Shown: positions 44,352-53,426, counted from the first letter of the stretch. The stretch: DNA of 64,000 bases from CALINB01 sp938045325 (GCA_038114465.1 JAYNQW010000003.1:203342-267341); one strand, 5' to 3'. The notes: generated by a model from the sequence alone, not told the origin. Numbers and translations are program-made.

Positions 44352-45065
44352 ATGCCCAATCCCGGCAAATCCGTTTACGTGATCCAACACACCGATGGTG
44401 AGTTCCTTGGCCTGATAGAAGATCATCTTGAAGGCCGCGGCATTGCATTCAATTACATGCGGCCCCACACCGCCGATGGCGGCTTTCCTTCCTCGCTGGA
44501 TTCGACTGATGGATTAATACTATTAGGTGGAGGGCCATGGGGTTCGGCCGGCACCCGTAATTTGCCGACACTAGAGTTTGAACTCCTTCTCACACGCGAT
44601 TGTCTTGAACGAAAACTGCCCGTCATCGGTATTGGCGTCGGCGCGCAAATTCTCGCTATTGCTGCTGGCGGATCATCCGAGAGCACAGCGCTTATATTCG
44701 AAGTCTGCGAAGCACATCGCACGAATGATAACGCCCTCAACGGATTCCTCCCCGAATCTTATCCGTTGGCAATTTATATGCGCGATTCACTCGTGCTGCC
44801 TGAGAGCGCAACGATTCTCTCCATCGACGACAAAGACCGTCCGGCTGCTTTTCAGATTGGCGACAACGCCCTGGGATTTACGGGTCATCCAGGCGTCAAA
44901 TCGGCAATGATCGAGGACCTCATCATGGAATTTGAGGAATCTCCCGATGATATCGCCGGTGGCCTTGAAACCCTGCGCACGAAACAGCGTGATCTCGACG
45001 AGGCCCTCAAGGGCATTATGACGGGTATCGTTCAAATCACAGGTCTGATGGATCAACAAAAATAA
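44352..45065 (+). CDS. Glutamine amidotransferase-like protein lacking the catalytic residues
   Basis: 237 residues with the class I amidotransferase fold (LILLGGGPWGSAG, VIGIGVGAQILAIAAGG, GFTGHPGVKS). At the nucleophile position the motif GICLGAQ reads GIGVGAQ, so Cys is replaced by Gly95; the HPE triad reads HPG, so the Glu is also gone. It cannot act as a glutaminase. It starts just after a terminator and lies 145 bases before dsrE3C, inside the sulfur island, so a binding or scaffold role is inferred. The Met chosen avoids a TTG that lies in the terminator tail. Confidence 0.8.
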   Translation: MPNPGKSVYVIQHTDGEFLGLIEDHLEGRGIAFNYMRPHTADGGFPSSLDSTDGLILLGGGPWGSAGTRNLPTLEFELLLTRDCLERKLPVIGIGVGAQILAIAAGGSSESTALIFEVCEAHRTNDNALNGFLPESYPLAIYMRDSLVLPESATILSIDDKDRPAAFQIGDNALGFTGHPGVKSAMIEDLIMEFEESPDDIAGGLETLRTKQRDLDEALKGIMTGIVQITGLMDQQK

Positions 45066-45117
45066 TATGTAGATTCAGCTATTTAATATGATTTGATCGG
45101 TCAGGGCTTAAAAACAT

Positions 45118-45153
45118 ATTCACATTGCCGAATGTATAGGCGGCCCCTATAAT
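45118..45153 (+). promoter_or_regulatory. sHdr operon promoter with ATTC-N8-GAAT operator over the -35
   Basis: A promoter with TTGCCG (45125-45130), a 17-base spacer and a perfect TATAAT (45148-45153). The palindrome ATTC-ACATTGCC-GAAT (45118-45133) covers the -35, so a bound repressor would block RNA polymerase. The architecture resembles, from memory, sites of the sulfide-responsive SqrR/BigR-type ArsR repressors. Confidence 0.7.
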
Positions 45154-45210
45154 TCAGCCAATCAAAAGGCTCACATATAAAACCTGCAATGGAAGTAAGA
45201 GAGGGAGACG

Positions 45211-45591
45211 ATGGCAGAAAAACTCGTCATCATCATGGTGAATACAGACCCGAATAACGGCGAAGAACTTGGAGCGCCCTTTTTTCAGGCGTCCGTCGCC
45301 GCCGCTATGGATTATGAGGTTGAGGTCATTTGCACGGCCACGGCCGGCAAGCTTATGAAAAAAGGTGTCGCCGAAAATCTCGTGGTCAAAGACGGCTCAC
45401 CTAAAAACGTTTACGATTTCATCAAAGACGCCCATGAGGCCGGTGTGAAATTTTACTGCTGCTCTCCAAACCTCGATCTTTTCGACATGACTGAAGATGA
45501 TTTAATACCCGAGTGCGAAGGCATCGTGGGTGGCGCTTATGTCATCGAACAAGTCATGGAAGATGAAGACACCCGAGTCCTCACCTATTAA
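45211..45591 (+). CDS. dsrE3C: DsrE3C, cytoplasmic sulfur-carrier protein
   Basis: 126 residues of the DsrE family with the paired cysteines Cys83-Cys84 in KFYCCSPNLDLFDM, the positions described for the DsrE3C proteins of sHdr clusters. It is the first gene of the sHdr operon and follows a promoter with a candidate operator by about 60 bases. It is expected to take sulfane sulfur from TusA and deliver it to sHdr or LbpA. shdrC1 begins 12 bases downstream. Confidence 0.9.
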   Translation: MAEKLVIIMVNTDPNNGEELGAPFFQASVAAAMDYEVEVICTATAGKLMKKGVAENLVVKDGSPKNVYDFIKDAHEAGVKFYCCSPNLDLFDMTEDDLIPECEGIVGGAYVIEQVMEDEDTRVLTY

Positions 45592-45603
45592 GGACACAAA
45601 GAC

Positions 45604-46356
45604 ATGCACTCTACGGGCACCCGCGTTCAAGAATATATTGGCGACCCGGTTTCGGCGGAACCCGTTCTTCCACGGGAAAAATTAGAAGAAGTCTTTAACG
45701 ATATCCAAGCAGACTTACGCTACGACCATGAGCTTAATGGTTGTTTGAATTGCGGCATTTGCACGGCGACGTGTCCGGCGGCCCATTATTACGACTTTAG
45801 CCCCCGTGAAATCGTGCAGCTTCTTTGGACCGAAAACCTTGAAGGCATCTACGATGCGATGCAGGAAAAAATTTGGTCCTGTGCGCAATGTTACACCTGT
45901 GCGGCCCGTTGCCCCTTTGGTAATTCGCCTGGCAGCCTTGTCATGATCATGCGCGAAACGGCAATCAAGCATGGGATGGAATCGGCACAAGAAGTCCTGA
46001 GACCCTTTAGCCGTGTTATGTTGAAGCTCATTTCAACCGGCAATCAGCTTGCGCCGGACATGATTACCCCCGATCACTTTGCCGATTGGGGGCCCAACAT
46101 CTCTAAGGTTGATGCCCCACTTAAAATTTTACGCAAAGCCATTCCAATGCCGACCCTCAACACCACTGAAACGGCTTGGGAGGTAAATCTAAAGACATCG
46201 GTTGAGCTGTATACGATTTGGGAAATGACTGGCGTGCTCGACCAACTCGAAACGATCGATGAGAACCTTTTCGACGTGATCAGCGACATCATGGATGAAA
46301 AACGCGAAGACTATGAAGACTGGCTCGATGAACAGGAAGACGAAGAGGACGACTGA
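45604..46356 (+). CDS. shdrC1: sHdrC1, ferredoxin-type subunit
   Basis: 250 residues with two [4Fe-4S] motifs, CLNCGICTATCP and CAQCYTCAARCP, as in heterodisulfide reductase subunit C. The sHdr complex oxidises protein-bound sulfane sulfur to sulfite in the cytoplasm. The gene order dsrE3C-C1-B1-A-hyp-C2-B2 is that of the sHdr system. The C-terminus is strongly acidic (about 20 Asp/Glu in the last 40 residues). Confidence 0.9.
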   Translation: MHSTGTRVQEYIGDPVSAEPVLPREKLEEVFNDIQADLRYDHELNGCLNCGICTATCPAAHYYDFSPREIVQLLWTENLEGIYDAMQEKIWSCAQCYTCAARCPFGNSPGSLVMIMRETAIKHGMESAQEVLRPFSRVMLKLISTGNQLAPDMITPDHFADWGPNISKVDAPLKILRKAIPMPTLNTTETAWEVNLKTSVELYTIWEMTGVLDQLETIDENLFDVISDIMDEKREDYEDWLDEQEDEEDD

Positions 46357-46387
46357 TCTATTCAATTAAACGGATCATAGTGGGAGA

Positions 46388-47746
46388 ATGATGATGGACA
46401 ACAAAGACACACCACAGCGGTTGACCGGGCACGGCTCTGAATGGCGCGACGCCGGCTTGACGGCTGAACAAGCTCAAACCGCCACGTCGTGGGTTGAAGC
46501 TCATGTCGATAAACGCTCGATGCTCACTAACAAAGACCGCGTCGAAGACGTTCGCGACATCATGTGGCAGCTCGAGAAAGACGGAGAAATTCTGGTTCAC
46601 CGGGTCCGCGACGAACATCAGCCAAAAATGGTGAAAACACTTTATGGCTGGGACAAAAAAATCCCAACGACCCAGTTGTGGCACCACAAATCCTGCGGTC
46701 AGTGCGGCAACATTCCCGGCTACCCAACATCGCTGTTATGGCTGATGAATAAAATGGAGATCAAGTATCTGGATGAAACCGATCAAACCTCCTGCACGGC
46801 CTGGAACTACCATGGTTCCGGTATCGGGAACGTCGAAAGTCTTGCCGCTGTTTTCTTGCGCAATTTTCATCAAGCCTATGTCTCGGCACGCGCTCAAGGG
46901 TTACCCGACGGATATTTTTATCCCCTCGTGCACTGCGGCACATCATTCGGCAATTACAAAGAAATTCGCGGTTATCTATTACAATCTGCCGAGTTGCGTG
47001 AACGGGTCACAAAAATTCTCGGTAAACTAGATCGCCTCGTTGACGGCAAACTGCTTATCCCTGAAGAGGTCGTACATTATTCCGAATGGCTTCATGTCAT
47101 GCGCAATGACATTCACAATCATCAAGAGGTTGATTGTTCGAACATTCGCTCGACCATTCATCCGGCTTGTCATGTATACAAAATGGTCCCCGAAGATGCG
47201 ATCTACGACGACAGTATCTTAGAAGGCAATCGGGTCGCCGTATCGACCGGCCTCATGGAAGCACTCGGCACACAAGTCATCGATTATTCGACCTGGTACG
47301 ATTGCTGCGGATTCGGCTTCCGGCACATTATTTCAGAACGCGAATTTACCCGTTCTTTTGCCATCGATCGCAAGGTCCGCGTTGCCGTGGAAGAAGCCAA
47401 TGCGGACGTCATGATCGGCCACGATACCGGTTGCATTACGACCTTGGACAAAAACCAGTGGATCGGCAAAGCTGATGGTAAGGATGTCGAACTACCAATT
47501 ATTGCTGATTGTCAATTCGCGGCGCTTGTTTGTGGCGCGCACCCATACAAAATTGTCCAGCTGCATTGGCATGCATCACCGGTGGAAGCCTTGATGGATA
47601 AGCTCGGCATCGATTGGAAAACAGCTAAGACGGAGTTCGAAGCCTATCTCAAAGAAGTCGAAGCCGGAAACCAAGAAAACCTTTATGACCCGCGGCTGAT
47701 GGTCACATCTGGCCCCGGCTTTAAAAAGATTGCGAACGCATCATGA
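46388..47746 (+). CDS. shdrB1: sHdrB1, CCG-domain subunit
   Basis: 452 residues. The second CCG site is visible (HPACHVYKM, WYDCCGFGF, HDTGCITTL), although its last CxxC reads CxxT. The first site is degenerate (CGQCGNIPGYPTS, SCTAWNY, HCGTSFG). This is longer than HdrB of methanogens because of an N-terminal extension of about 90 residues. Three consecutive ATG codons start the frame. Its stop overlaps the start of shdrA. Confidence 0.88.
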   Translation: MMMDNKDTPQRLTGHGSEWRDAGLTAEQAQTATSWVEAHVDKRSMLTNKDRVEDVRDIMWQLEKDGEILVHRVRDEHQPKMVKTLYGWDKKIPTTQLWHHKSCGQCGNIPGYPTSLLWLMNKMEIKYLDETDQTSCTAWNYHGSGIGNVESLAAVFLRNFHQAYVSARAQGLPDGYFYPLVHCGTSFGNYKEIRGYLLQSAELRERVTKILGKLDRLVDGKLLIPEEVVHYSEWLHVMRNDIHNHQEVDCSNIRSTIHPACHVYKMVPEDAIYDDSILEGNRVAVSTGLMEALGTQVIDYSTWYDCCGFGFRHIISEREFTRSFAIDRKVRVAVEEANADVMIGHDTGCITTLDKNQWIGKADGKDVELPIIADCQFAALVCGAHPYKIVQLHWHASPVEALMDKLGIDWKTAKTEFEAYLKEVEAGNQENLYDPRLMVTSGPGFKKIANAS

Positions 47747-48777
47747 GTAAACCTGTTCTCGTCCTTGGTGGAGGCCCTGCCGGTCTGTCCGCCGCACATG
47801 CTTTATCTCAAGCCGGCCAACAAGTTGTTCTTGTTGATAAAGAAGACCGCTTAGGCGGCGCACCGATTATTTCAGGCTATGCCAAACTCGTCCCTTCGGG
47901 TGAGTGGGCAAAAGATGCGATTGGCTCGATGGTTGATCGGGTGACTGGAAATAGCCAAATCGATATCCGCACCTCTCAATCCGTTAAGGAATTTTCCGGC
48001 GAGCCTGGAAATTTTACCGTCAAATTAGCTGACGACAGCACCCTTGATGTTGGTGCATCCATTTTATGTACCGGCTTTACGCATTTTGATTCCGTCAACA
48101 AACCCGAGTGGGGCTTTGGATTGTTCCCTGATGTCGTAACAACAACACAGGTCGAGCAAATGATTTCATCCGGCCAAGGCGTGCGCTGTCCGTCGGATAA
48201 CCGCAAACCGGAACGGGTTGCCATTCTCCTTTGTGTGGGCTCGCGGGACCGGCAAATCGGACGTGAATGGTGTTCCAAGGTTTGCTGTACAGTTTCTTCA
48301 AACCTCGCCATGGAAATTCGTGAAGAACTGCCCGAATGCCATGTTTATATTTATTACATGGATATTCGCACCTTCGGCCTTTACGAGGATCTTTATTATT
48401 GGAAGAGCCAAGAAGAATATAAGGTTAAATACATCAAGTCGCGTATTGCGGAAGTGACGTCTGATGGCAAACGGTTGATTGTCAAAGGAGAAGACACGTT
48501 GGTGAAACGCCCCATCACCATTCCATTTGATATGGTGGTGCACGCTATCGGCATGGATCCGAATGTCGATAATATGTTGCTCTCATCGATCTTCGGTGTC
48601 GAGCTGCAAAAACATGGCCACATTGCGCCAGCCAGCACGTTCCAAAATCTCGGTGCGACTTCACGGCCCGGTGTGTTTGTCGCCGGTGCCGCGACGGGCC
48701 CCGAAACCATCGACGATTCAATCGCCCAAGGCCAAGCTGCCGCCTTCGGCGCATTCGCGCAAGCTAACGGTCAGTAG
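47743..48777 (+). CDS. shdrA: sHdrA, FAD subunit
   Basis: 344 residues, FAD-binding GGGPAGLSAAHALSQAGQQV, then LCVGSRDRQIGREWCSKVCC with clustered Cys residues that can hold an iron-sulfur cluster, and DMVVHAIGMDPNV. It lacks the ferredoxin domains of methanogen HdrA, as sHdrA does. It is predicted to pass electrons from the CCG subunits to a soluble acceptor. Start ATG overlaps shdrB1 by four bases (ATGA). Confidence 0.9.
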   Translation: MSKPVLVLGGGPAGLSAAHALSQAGQQVVLVDKEDRLGGAPIISGYAKLVPSGEWAKDAIGSMVDRVTGNSQIDIRTSQSVKEFSGEPGNFTVKLADDSTLDVGASILCTGFTHFDSVNKPEWGFGLFPDVVTTTQVEQMISSGQGVRCPSDNRKPERVAILLCVGSRDRQIGREWCSKVCCTVSSNLAMEIREELPECHVYIYYMDIRTFGLYEDLYYWKSQEEYKVKYIKSRIAEVTSDGKRLIVKGEDTLVKRPITIPFDMVVHAIGMDPNVDNMLLSSIFGVELQKHGHIAPASTFQNLGATSRPGVFVAGAATGPETIDDSIAQGQAAAFGAFAQANGQ

Positions 48778-48781
48778 GATA

Positions 48782-49654
48782 ATGGAATTAGTGACGCCAA
48801 GCACTGAACGTCCCGTTCTGCATCTAAGCGGGCCAAAATTAACGGAACGGTTTCAAACATTGATTTCCGGTAGCGAGAACGATGGCGGTATTGAACGTTA
48901 TGTTGCTGCCGTCAGTTTAAAAGTGTCGCTGTTTAAAGAGGTTTTAGCTGACGGAAAATCGAGGGATCTTGACATTGAAGACTTTAAGCGGCTTTGCGCA
49001 TTTATGGCCCCGGTCCGTCGGCGCATTTCACCTTGGCTGGATACTGTAGGTTATAAAACACTCCAAAAAGGCATCAGCGACCTTCTTCAAGATTCAACCG
49101 ATACAACCACAACGGATTCGCGGATTCATGCATTTTGCCAATTGTTTCCGGAAGATAAAAAACACCGTTGGGTTCGCGACCTTGCTGCTGAACTACTGCA
49201 CTATTCCGACCCGGAACGCTACCCTCTGATGACCCGATGGATTTGGGATGCAAAAGCGAACACGGGCGTTCTTCGTGAAATTTGGCATGGTGAAAATGTT
49301 GACGCCATGGTTATCGACGCCGACGATAACTTCGAAACTTTCCTCGTGCTGCGTGAAGAGTTAAGTCAATTCTTATCGGACAATGGCGTTTTCCGGGATA
49401 CGCTTTATTACAGCGATTTGTTGTGCGCACAAATTTATGCCGATTATATCTGCTCACAAGGCGGTTCTTTCTTACGTACTGATTTCTCGGCGGAAGAAGA
49501 CCCTATGCAATACACCCGGCGCATGCTTGGTCTCGACGGCATTAAAGCCCGCTCGGCGCAAACGCGTTTGAAGGATATTGATGGCGAAGCGTTTGAGATT
49601 GAAGAGGCCAAACAACTTGACTGGTCGGAAGGAGCAACTCATGCCCATTCATGA
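48782..49654 (+). CDS. Hypothetical protein conserved in the shdr operon
   Basis: 290 residues, soluble and mostly helical (ERFQTLISGSENDGGIERYV, EDFKRLCAFMAPVRRRISPWL, ELLHYSDPERYPLMTRWIWD, SQFLSDNGVFRDTLYYSD). A gene of this type stands between shdrA and shdrC2 in other sHdr clusters, so a role in the sHdr complex is likely though unproven. The frame is open upstream inside shdrA; this ATG, four bases after the shdrA stop, is the natural start. The end overlaps shdrC2 by 14 bases. Confidence 0.8.
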   Translation: MELVTPSTERPVLHLSGPKLTERFQTLISGSENDGGIERYVAAVSLKVSLFKEVLADGKSRDLDIEDFKRLCAFMAPVRRRISPWLDTVGYKTLQKGISDLLQDSTDTTTTDSRIHAFCQLFPEDKKHRWVRDLAAELLHYSDPERYPLMTRWIWDAKANTGVLREIWHGENVDAMVIDADDNFETFLVLREELSQFLSDNGVFRDTLYYSDLLCAQIYADYICSQGGSFLRTDFSAEEDPMQYTRRMLGLDGIKARSAQTRLKDIDGEAFEIEEAKQLDWSEGATHAHS

Positions 49655-50399
49655 GAAATCCCTAATCCGGCCGGAAAATCTGCACACCCACGAAGAACTC
49701 GAGATCGATGGCGTCGATGTCTCCGGTCACTGGAGCACATTCATCCAATCCCGCGCCATTACCGATTATAACGAAAACCTGGAAGACGAAATTGCAGCGT
49801 TACCCGGCGGTGAAAACATCCATCGCTGCTGGCAATGCGGCTCGTGCACCAATTCTTGTACGGTTCATGCCGTTAACGCAGACTTCAATCCACGCTTTTG
49901 GATTTATCTCATTCGTCTCGGCATGGAAGATGAGCTCCTGCGCGATAAAGACATCATATGGCAGTGTGTATCATGCAATAAGTGCACGTACTCCTGCCCC
50001 CGTGACGTCGTTCCTGAAGGTGTTATGAAAGCGACGGCCCATTGGCTCGAGCTTAAAGGTCACCGGCCGAAATCCCCTTCTATCTTGTTTGATGAGGTTT
50101 TTGCCAAACAAGTTTTTGAAACCGGCAAGATCGAAGAAGGCCGGATTATCAAAAACTTTTTTAAGAAAACCAACCAGTCGCTTTTTCAGGATTGGCTGGT
50201 CGAAATGGTTAAACGGATCGTTAAAAACTTCCCGCTCAAACAGCTCTTCTCCATGGGAATTGCCAGCGTGTTTCGCCCGCGTACCCGGGGCTGGGATAAG
50301 GCGCGCGACGCCATCAAAGAATACGCCGCCGAGAAAGAAGCCGAGCACCGCAAAGCTTTAAATCTCGGTGCAAAGAACGACGAAAGGACATCGGGATGA
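49641..50399 (+). CDS. shdrC2: sHdrC2, ferredoxin-type subunit
   Basis: 252 residues with two [4Fe-4S] motifs: CWQCGSCTNSC followed by a Val/His-containing end rather than CP, and CVSCNKCTYSCP. The start is chosen for AAGGAG at eight bases and gives MPIHEKSLIRPENLH. It overlaps the hypothetical gene by 14 bases. It pairs with sHdrB2 in the second half of the complex. Confidence 0.9.
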   Translation: MPIHEKSLIRPENLHTHEELEIDGVDVSGHWSTFIQSRAITDYNENLEDEIAALPGGENIHRCWQCGSCTNSCTVHAVNADFNPRFWIYLIRLGMEDELLRDKDIIWQCVSCNKCTYSCPRDVVPEGVMKATAHWLELKGHRPKSPSILFDEVFAKQVFETGKIEEGRIIKNFFKKTNQSLFQDWLVEMVKRIVKNFPLKQLFSMGIASVFRPRTRGWDKARDAIKEYAAEKEAEHRKALNLGAKNDERTSG

Positions 50400-51322
50400 C
50401 AAAAAAATATAAAGAAGTTGCCTACTATCCCGGTTGCGCACTTGAAGGCTCAGGTCACGCATACAACACATCAACTAAAGCCGTTGGCAAAAAGCTCGGC
50501 CTCAAGCTGAAAGAGGTCAAAGATTGGAATTGCTGCGGAGCGATGGAGGTAAAAAACATCGATCCAAAACTGCAGACGTACCTTTCGTCCCGGGTGATGT
50601 CGATTGCCGCGAATGAAATGGGTTTTGATACGGTCATGGCACCGTGTAACGGCTGTTATCATAACCTTAAAAAGGCCGAATATGACCTCGCTAACGATTC
50701 AAAGTCTGCCGATGTTGTCGGGAAGCTGTCGGAAAAAGCCGGCCACGACACCTATCAAGCGGGCCAAATTGAAACGATCCATGCTTTGGATTGGATTAAA
50801 GATGCCATCGGAGAAGACGGCATCCGCGAGCGAGTTAAAAATTCACTCAAAGGCATCAAGGTCGCAAATTACTACGGCTGCATGTACACCCGACCGCGCC
50901 ACATCTTCCCCGAAAAAGATCAAGGAGAAGGAAGCGAAAGCACATCTCAACCTCATTTCATGGATGACATCTTGGAAGCCGCCGGCGCCGAGAATGTGGA
51001 CTACCCCCTCAAAACCGCATGCTGCGGCGGCGCCCACACACTGTCGGACTCCGACACCTCAACCAAACTCGTGTTGAATTTACTACAAACGGCTGAAGAA
51101 AGCGGTGCCGATGTTATCGCAACGGAATGCCCGACATGCCACTCCGGGCTCGAAATGCATCAAATTCGTGCCGAAACGAACTTTGGTGTGAAAACAAAAG
51201 TCAAAGTGCTCTATTTCACGCAGCTTCTTGGTTTGGCCCTAGGTTTATCGCCGCGCAAAGTCGGCGTTCATGAGAATGTTTCCGATTCGATGGATTTTGT
51301 TAAAGAAAAAGGCTTAGCATGA
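50396..51322 (+). CDS. shdrB2: sHdrB2, CCG-domain subunit
   Basis: 308 residues with two complete CCG sites: GCALEG with WNCCGAMEV and CNGC, then YGCMYT with ACCGGAHTL and CPTC. These match the cysteine pattern of non-cubane iron-sulfur clusters in HdrB. The ATG overlaps the shdrC2 stop by four bases. In contrast with sHdrB1 both sites are intact, so sHdrB2 is the likely catalytic centre. Confidence 0.92.
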   Translation: MTKKYKEVAYYPGCALEGSGHAYNTSTKAVGKKLGLKLKEVKDWNCCGAMEVKNIDPKLQTYLSSRVMSIAANEMGFDTVMAPCNGCYHNLKKAEYDLANDSKSADVVGKLSEKAGHDTYQAGQIETIHALDWIKDAIGEDGIRERVKNSLKGIKVANYYGCMYTRPRHIFPEKDQGEGSESTSQPHFMDDILEAAGAENVDYPLKTACCGGAHTLSDSDTSTKLVLNLLQTAEESGADVIATECPTCHSGLEMHQIRAETNFGVKTKVKVLYFTQLLGLALGLSPRKVGVHENVSDSMDFVKEKGLA

Positions 51323-51714
51323 TCCCCTTGAGCGATATCGAAACCCGCATTGAATCAGCCGGGACGGCTCTTGAATTGCTGTCATTGGGTGAAGCCGTTC
51401 TCGAACACTGGCTGGACGCGCATGGCAAACACCCGACCGATGCAAAACGTGAGGGTTTCCGTTTGTTAGCCCTCCACCGACAAGGCGCGCAAGGCGACCC
51501 TAGCTTTAACGCCTGCCGGGAAACCTGCCGCGAGCTGGTTTACCATTATAATTTGATCACGCTTGACCCTGATCACCCCGAAACCGAGAAACGGCTGCGG
51601 TTAGCCCGCATGGTTGCCAAACATTTGTTCCTATTCGTCAGTGGCAAAATGGAAGTCGACGGCCTTGGGGAATTTTGTTGTTCATCGCGCCCGTTGCGGG
51701 CACAATCAGGTTAA
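51319..51714 (+). CDS. Small protein with C-terminal Cys-Cys motif, in the shdr operon
   Basis: 131 residues, soluble, mostly helical, with EFCCSSRPLR near the end and two more Cys in NACRETCREL. The ATG overlaps the shdrB2 stop by four bases, and lbpA follows after 23 bases. Its function is not known. The adjacent cysteines recall sulfur carriers, but the fold is not recognised. Confidence 0.65.
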   Translation: MIPLSDIETRIESAGTALELLSLGEAVLEHWLDAHGKHPTDAKREGFRLLALHRQGAQGDPSFNACRETCRELVYHYNLITLDPDHPETEKRLRLARMVAKHLFLFVSGKMEVDGLGEFCCSSRPLRAQSG

Positions 51715-51737
51715 AGAAGAACTAGAGGAGGAGTCAC

Positions 51738-52178
51738 ATGCCCGCCGTTCGTGGATGCAACTTACCGGATGAATTATTATACGACGTTGAAAACCACGTC
51801 TGGTTCAAGGAACTCGACGATGGCAACGTTCGTATCGGCATGACTGCGGTTGCCGCTGCCTTGGCAGGACAATTGGTTGCCGTGACACCGAAAAAAGCCG
51901 GTCGCAAAGTGAGGCCTGGTAAATCCTGCGCTACGGTTGAATCCGGTAAATGGGTTGGTCCCGCTAAGTCGCAAGTTGGGGGTGAAGTTGTCGAAATTAA
52001 CGATACCGTCGTTTCAAAACCCGACACCTGTAATGAAGATCCTTATGACGCCGGCTGGCTGGTTGTTGTTAAGCCTCAGAACTGGGACGAAGTAAAACCA
52101 AACCTTATTGCCGGTACTGACGTTTCTGACCCATACGAAAAGAAAATGGATGCCGATGGTTTTGCCGGCTGCGCTTGA
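51738..52178 (+). CDS. lbpA: Lipoate-binding protein LbpA (GcvH-like)
   Basis: 146 residues of the glycine-cleavage H-protein fold with the lipoyl-lysine Lys71 in CATVESGKWVGPAKS. In sHdr systems LbpA carries sulfur intermediates on its lipoyl group; the lip operon at 29-36 kb would lipoylate it. GGAGGAG precedes the ATG by seven bases, the strongest ribosome site of the operon. The C-terminus ends in GFAGCA with one Cys. Confidence 0.9.
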   Translation: MPAVRGCNLPDELLYDVENHVWFKELDDGNVRIGMTAVAAALAGQLVAVTPKKAGRKVRPGKSCATVESGKWVGPAKSQVGGEVVEINDTVVSKPDTCNEDPYDAGWLVVVKPQNWDEVKPNLIAGTDVSDPYEKKMDADGFAGCA

Positions 52179-52185
52179 CCAAACG

Positions 52186-52205
52186 AAAAACCGTAATTCT
52201 TACGG
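52186..52205 (-). terminator. Terminator shared by lbpA and the YeeE-type gene
   Basis: CCGTAA and TTACGG form a six-base-pair hairpin with a three-base loop. On the minus strand it is followed by TTTTT, so it terminates the yeeE-type gene; the plus side has only a weak T tail after the lbpA stop. Confidence 0.65.
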
Positions 52206-52225
52206 GTCTTGGCCGGGCTGCTGAG

Positions 52226-53335
52226 TTAAAGCTGACGATCACCACACAAGGCTTTTATCGCGCCGATCAGACTTCCTTCTTCGAAATACTTCATTCCTAA
52301 GATACCACCGCCGATGATCGAAACGAATGCGATCAAGGAGCCGATTGCAAGTGTCGACATCCCGGTGATGCCTTGGCCAATCGTGCAGCCCAACGCCATG
52401 ACGCCACCGATACCCATGATAGCACCGCCGAACATATGCCGCACCATGTCGGGCACATCGACAAAAGACTCAAGGCGAAATTCGCCGCGGGATTTCGCCA
52501 TGACAAAGGCGCCTGTGATCACACCACCAACCGTGGCGATCCCGAAATTGATAGTCGAGCCGGTAAAGGTCATAAGGTATTGAATCCCCTCGCCGACTGG
52601 CGCAACAAAGGTTAGAGATGCTAGGCGCGTCGGTTCAAAATCATCATGACCAATCACACCGGTAATATACCAACCGATGGGCACCAATGAGCCAATGATG
52701 AGCCCTGCTGAAATATCACGCGGCGATTGGCGAAACTCCTGATCTTTAAAACAAAACCAAAGCAAACCAAGCACAAAAAGCGCCATCACGGCCCAGCGAA
52801 CGCCGGGCAACGCCAAGCCGGTTAATGAGGAAATAATATCAGGAATGCCTTGGGACTGAAGCGTTGCACTTTTTAATTCGATATTTGCAACACCTTCGAG
52901 TTCCAAGCGTGCAATCCCGACCAAACCGCGAAGCGTCATGTACGCAAAGACGCCGAGGAATAACGCAACAACGAGTGATTTGAGGTTGCCGGCACCAAGG
53001 CGAACCAGCGTTTTACTGCCACAACCGCCGGCCAACACCATGCCGAAACCGAATAAAATGCCGCCGATAATGGCGCCGGCCCAACCCAAATTCGTGGTGA
53101 GATAAATTGATTTCGTGAGATCGACTTTGCCGAAAATAAAAAGGACTTGGCTGCCGAGGACGGCGATCGCAATTGTTAAGAGCCACGCCCGAAAGCGATT
53201 CTTGTTTTCCATCAAAACCATGTCGGAAATCGACCCCATGGTGCAGAAATTGGTGCGCTGGGCCGTTGCGCCAAATACGGCGCCTAAAATAAACCCGAGG
53301 ATCGCGACAGTCGTGCTGACGGGCAAGTTTTCCAT
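52226..53335 (-). CDS. YeeE/YedE-type (TsuA) sulfur-compound transporter
   Basis: 369 residues with about nine membrane helices and the three cysteines typical of TsuA-like thiosulfate transporters (RTNFCTMGSI, GGCGSKTL, ALGCTIGQG). Such proteins import thiosulfate or a sulfur intermediate. It is divergent to tusA and could feed the cytoplasmic sHdr route, which explains how sulfur can bypass the missing SoxCD. The substrate is not proven. Confidence 0.85.
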   Translation of the reverse strand: MENLPVSTTVAILGFILGAVFGATAQRTNFCTMGSISDMVLMENKNRFRAWLLTIAIAVLGSQVLFIFGKVDLTKSIYLTTNLGWAGAIIGGILFGFGMVLAGGCGSKTLVRLGAGNLKSLVVALFLGVFAYMTLRGLVGIARLELEGVANIELKSATLQSQGIPDIISSLTGLALPGVRWAVMALFVLGLLWFCFKDQEFRQSPRDISAGLIIGSLVPIGWYITGVIGHDDFEPTRLASLTFVAPVGEGIQYLMTFTGSTINFGIATVGGVITGAFVMAKSRGEFRLESFVDVPDMVRHMFGGAIMGIGGVMALGCTIGQGITGMSTLAIGSLIAFVSIIGGGILGMKYFEEGSLIGAIKALCGDRQL

Positions 53336-53426
53336 GGTGATTAGTCCCTTCGTAAAGTCCCCATACCGCCGTTCCCGGCAGCTTTTTCAGCATAACTCTT
53401 TGTAACCGAGCGGCTTTCATTTATAA

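Noticed and set aside
51738..52178. LbpA as an ordinary glycine-cleavage H protein
   Set aside because: No gcvT or gcvP is nearby and the gene closes the sHdr operon, with the lip operon in the same island.
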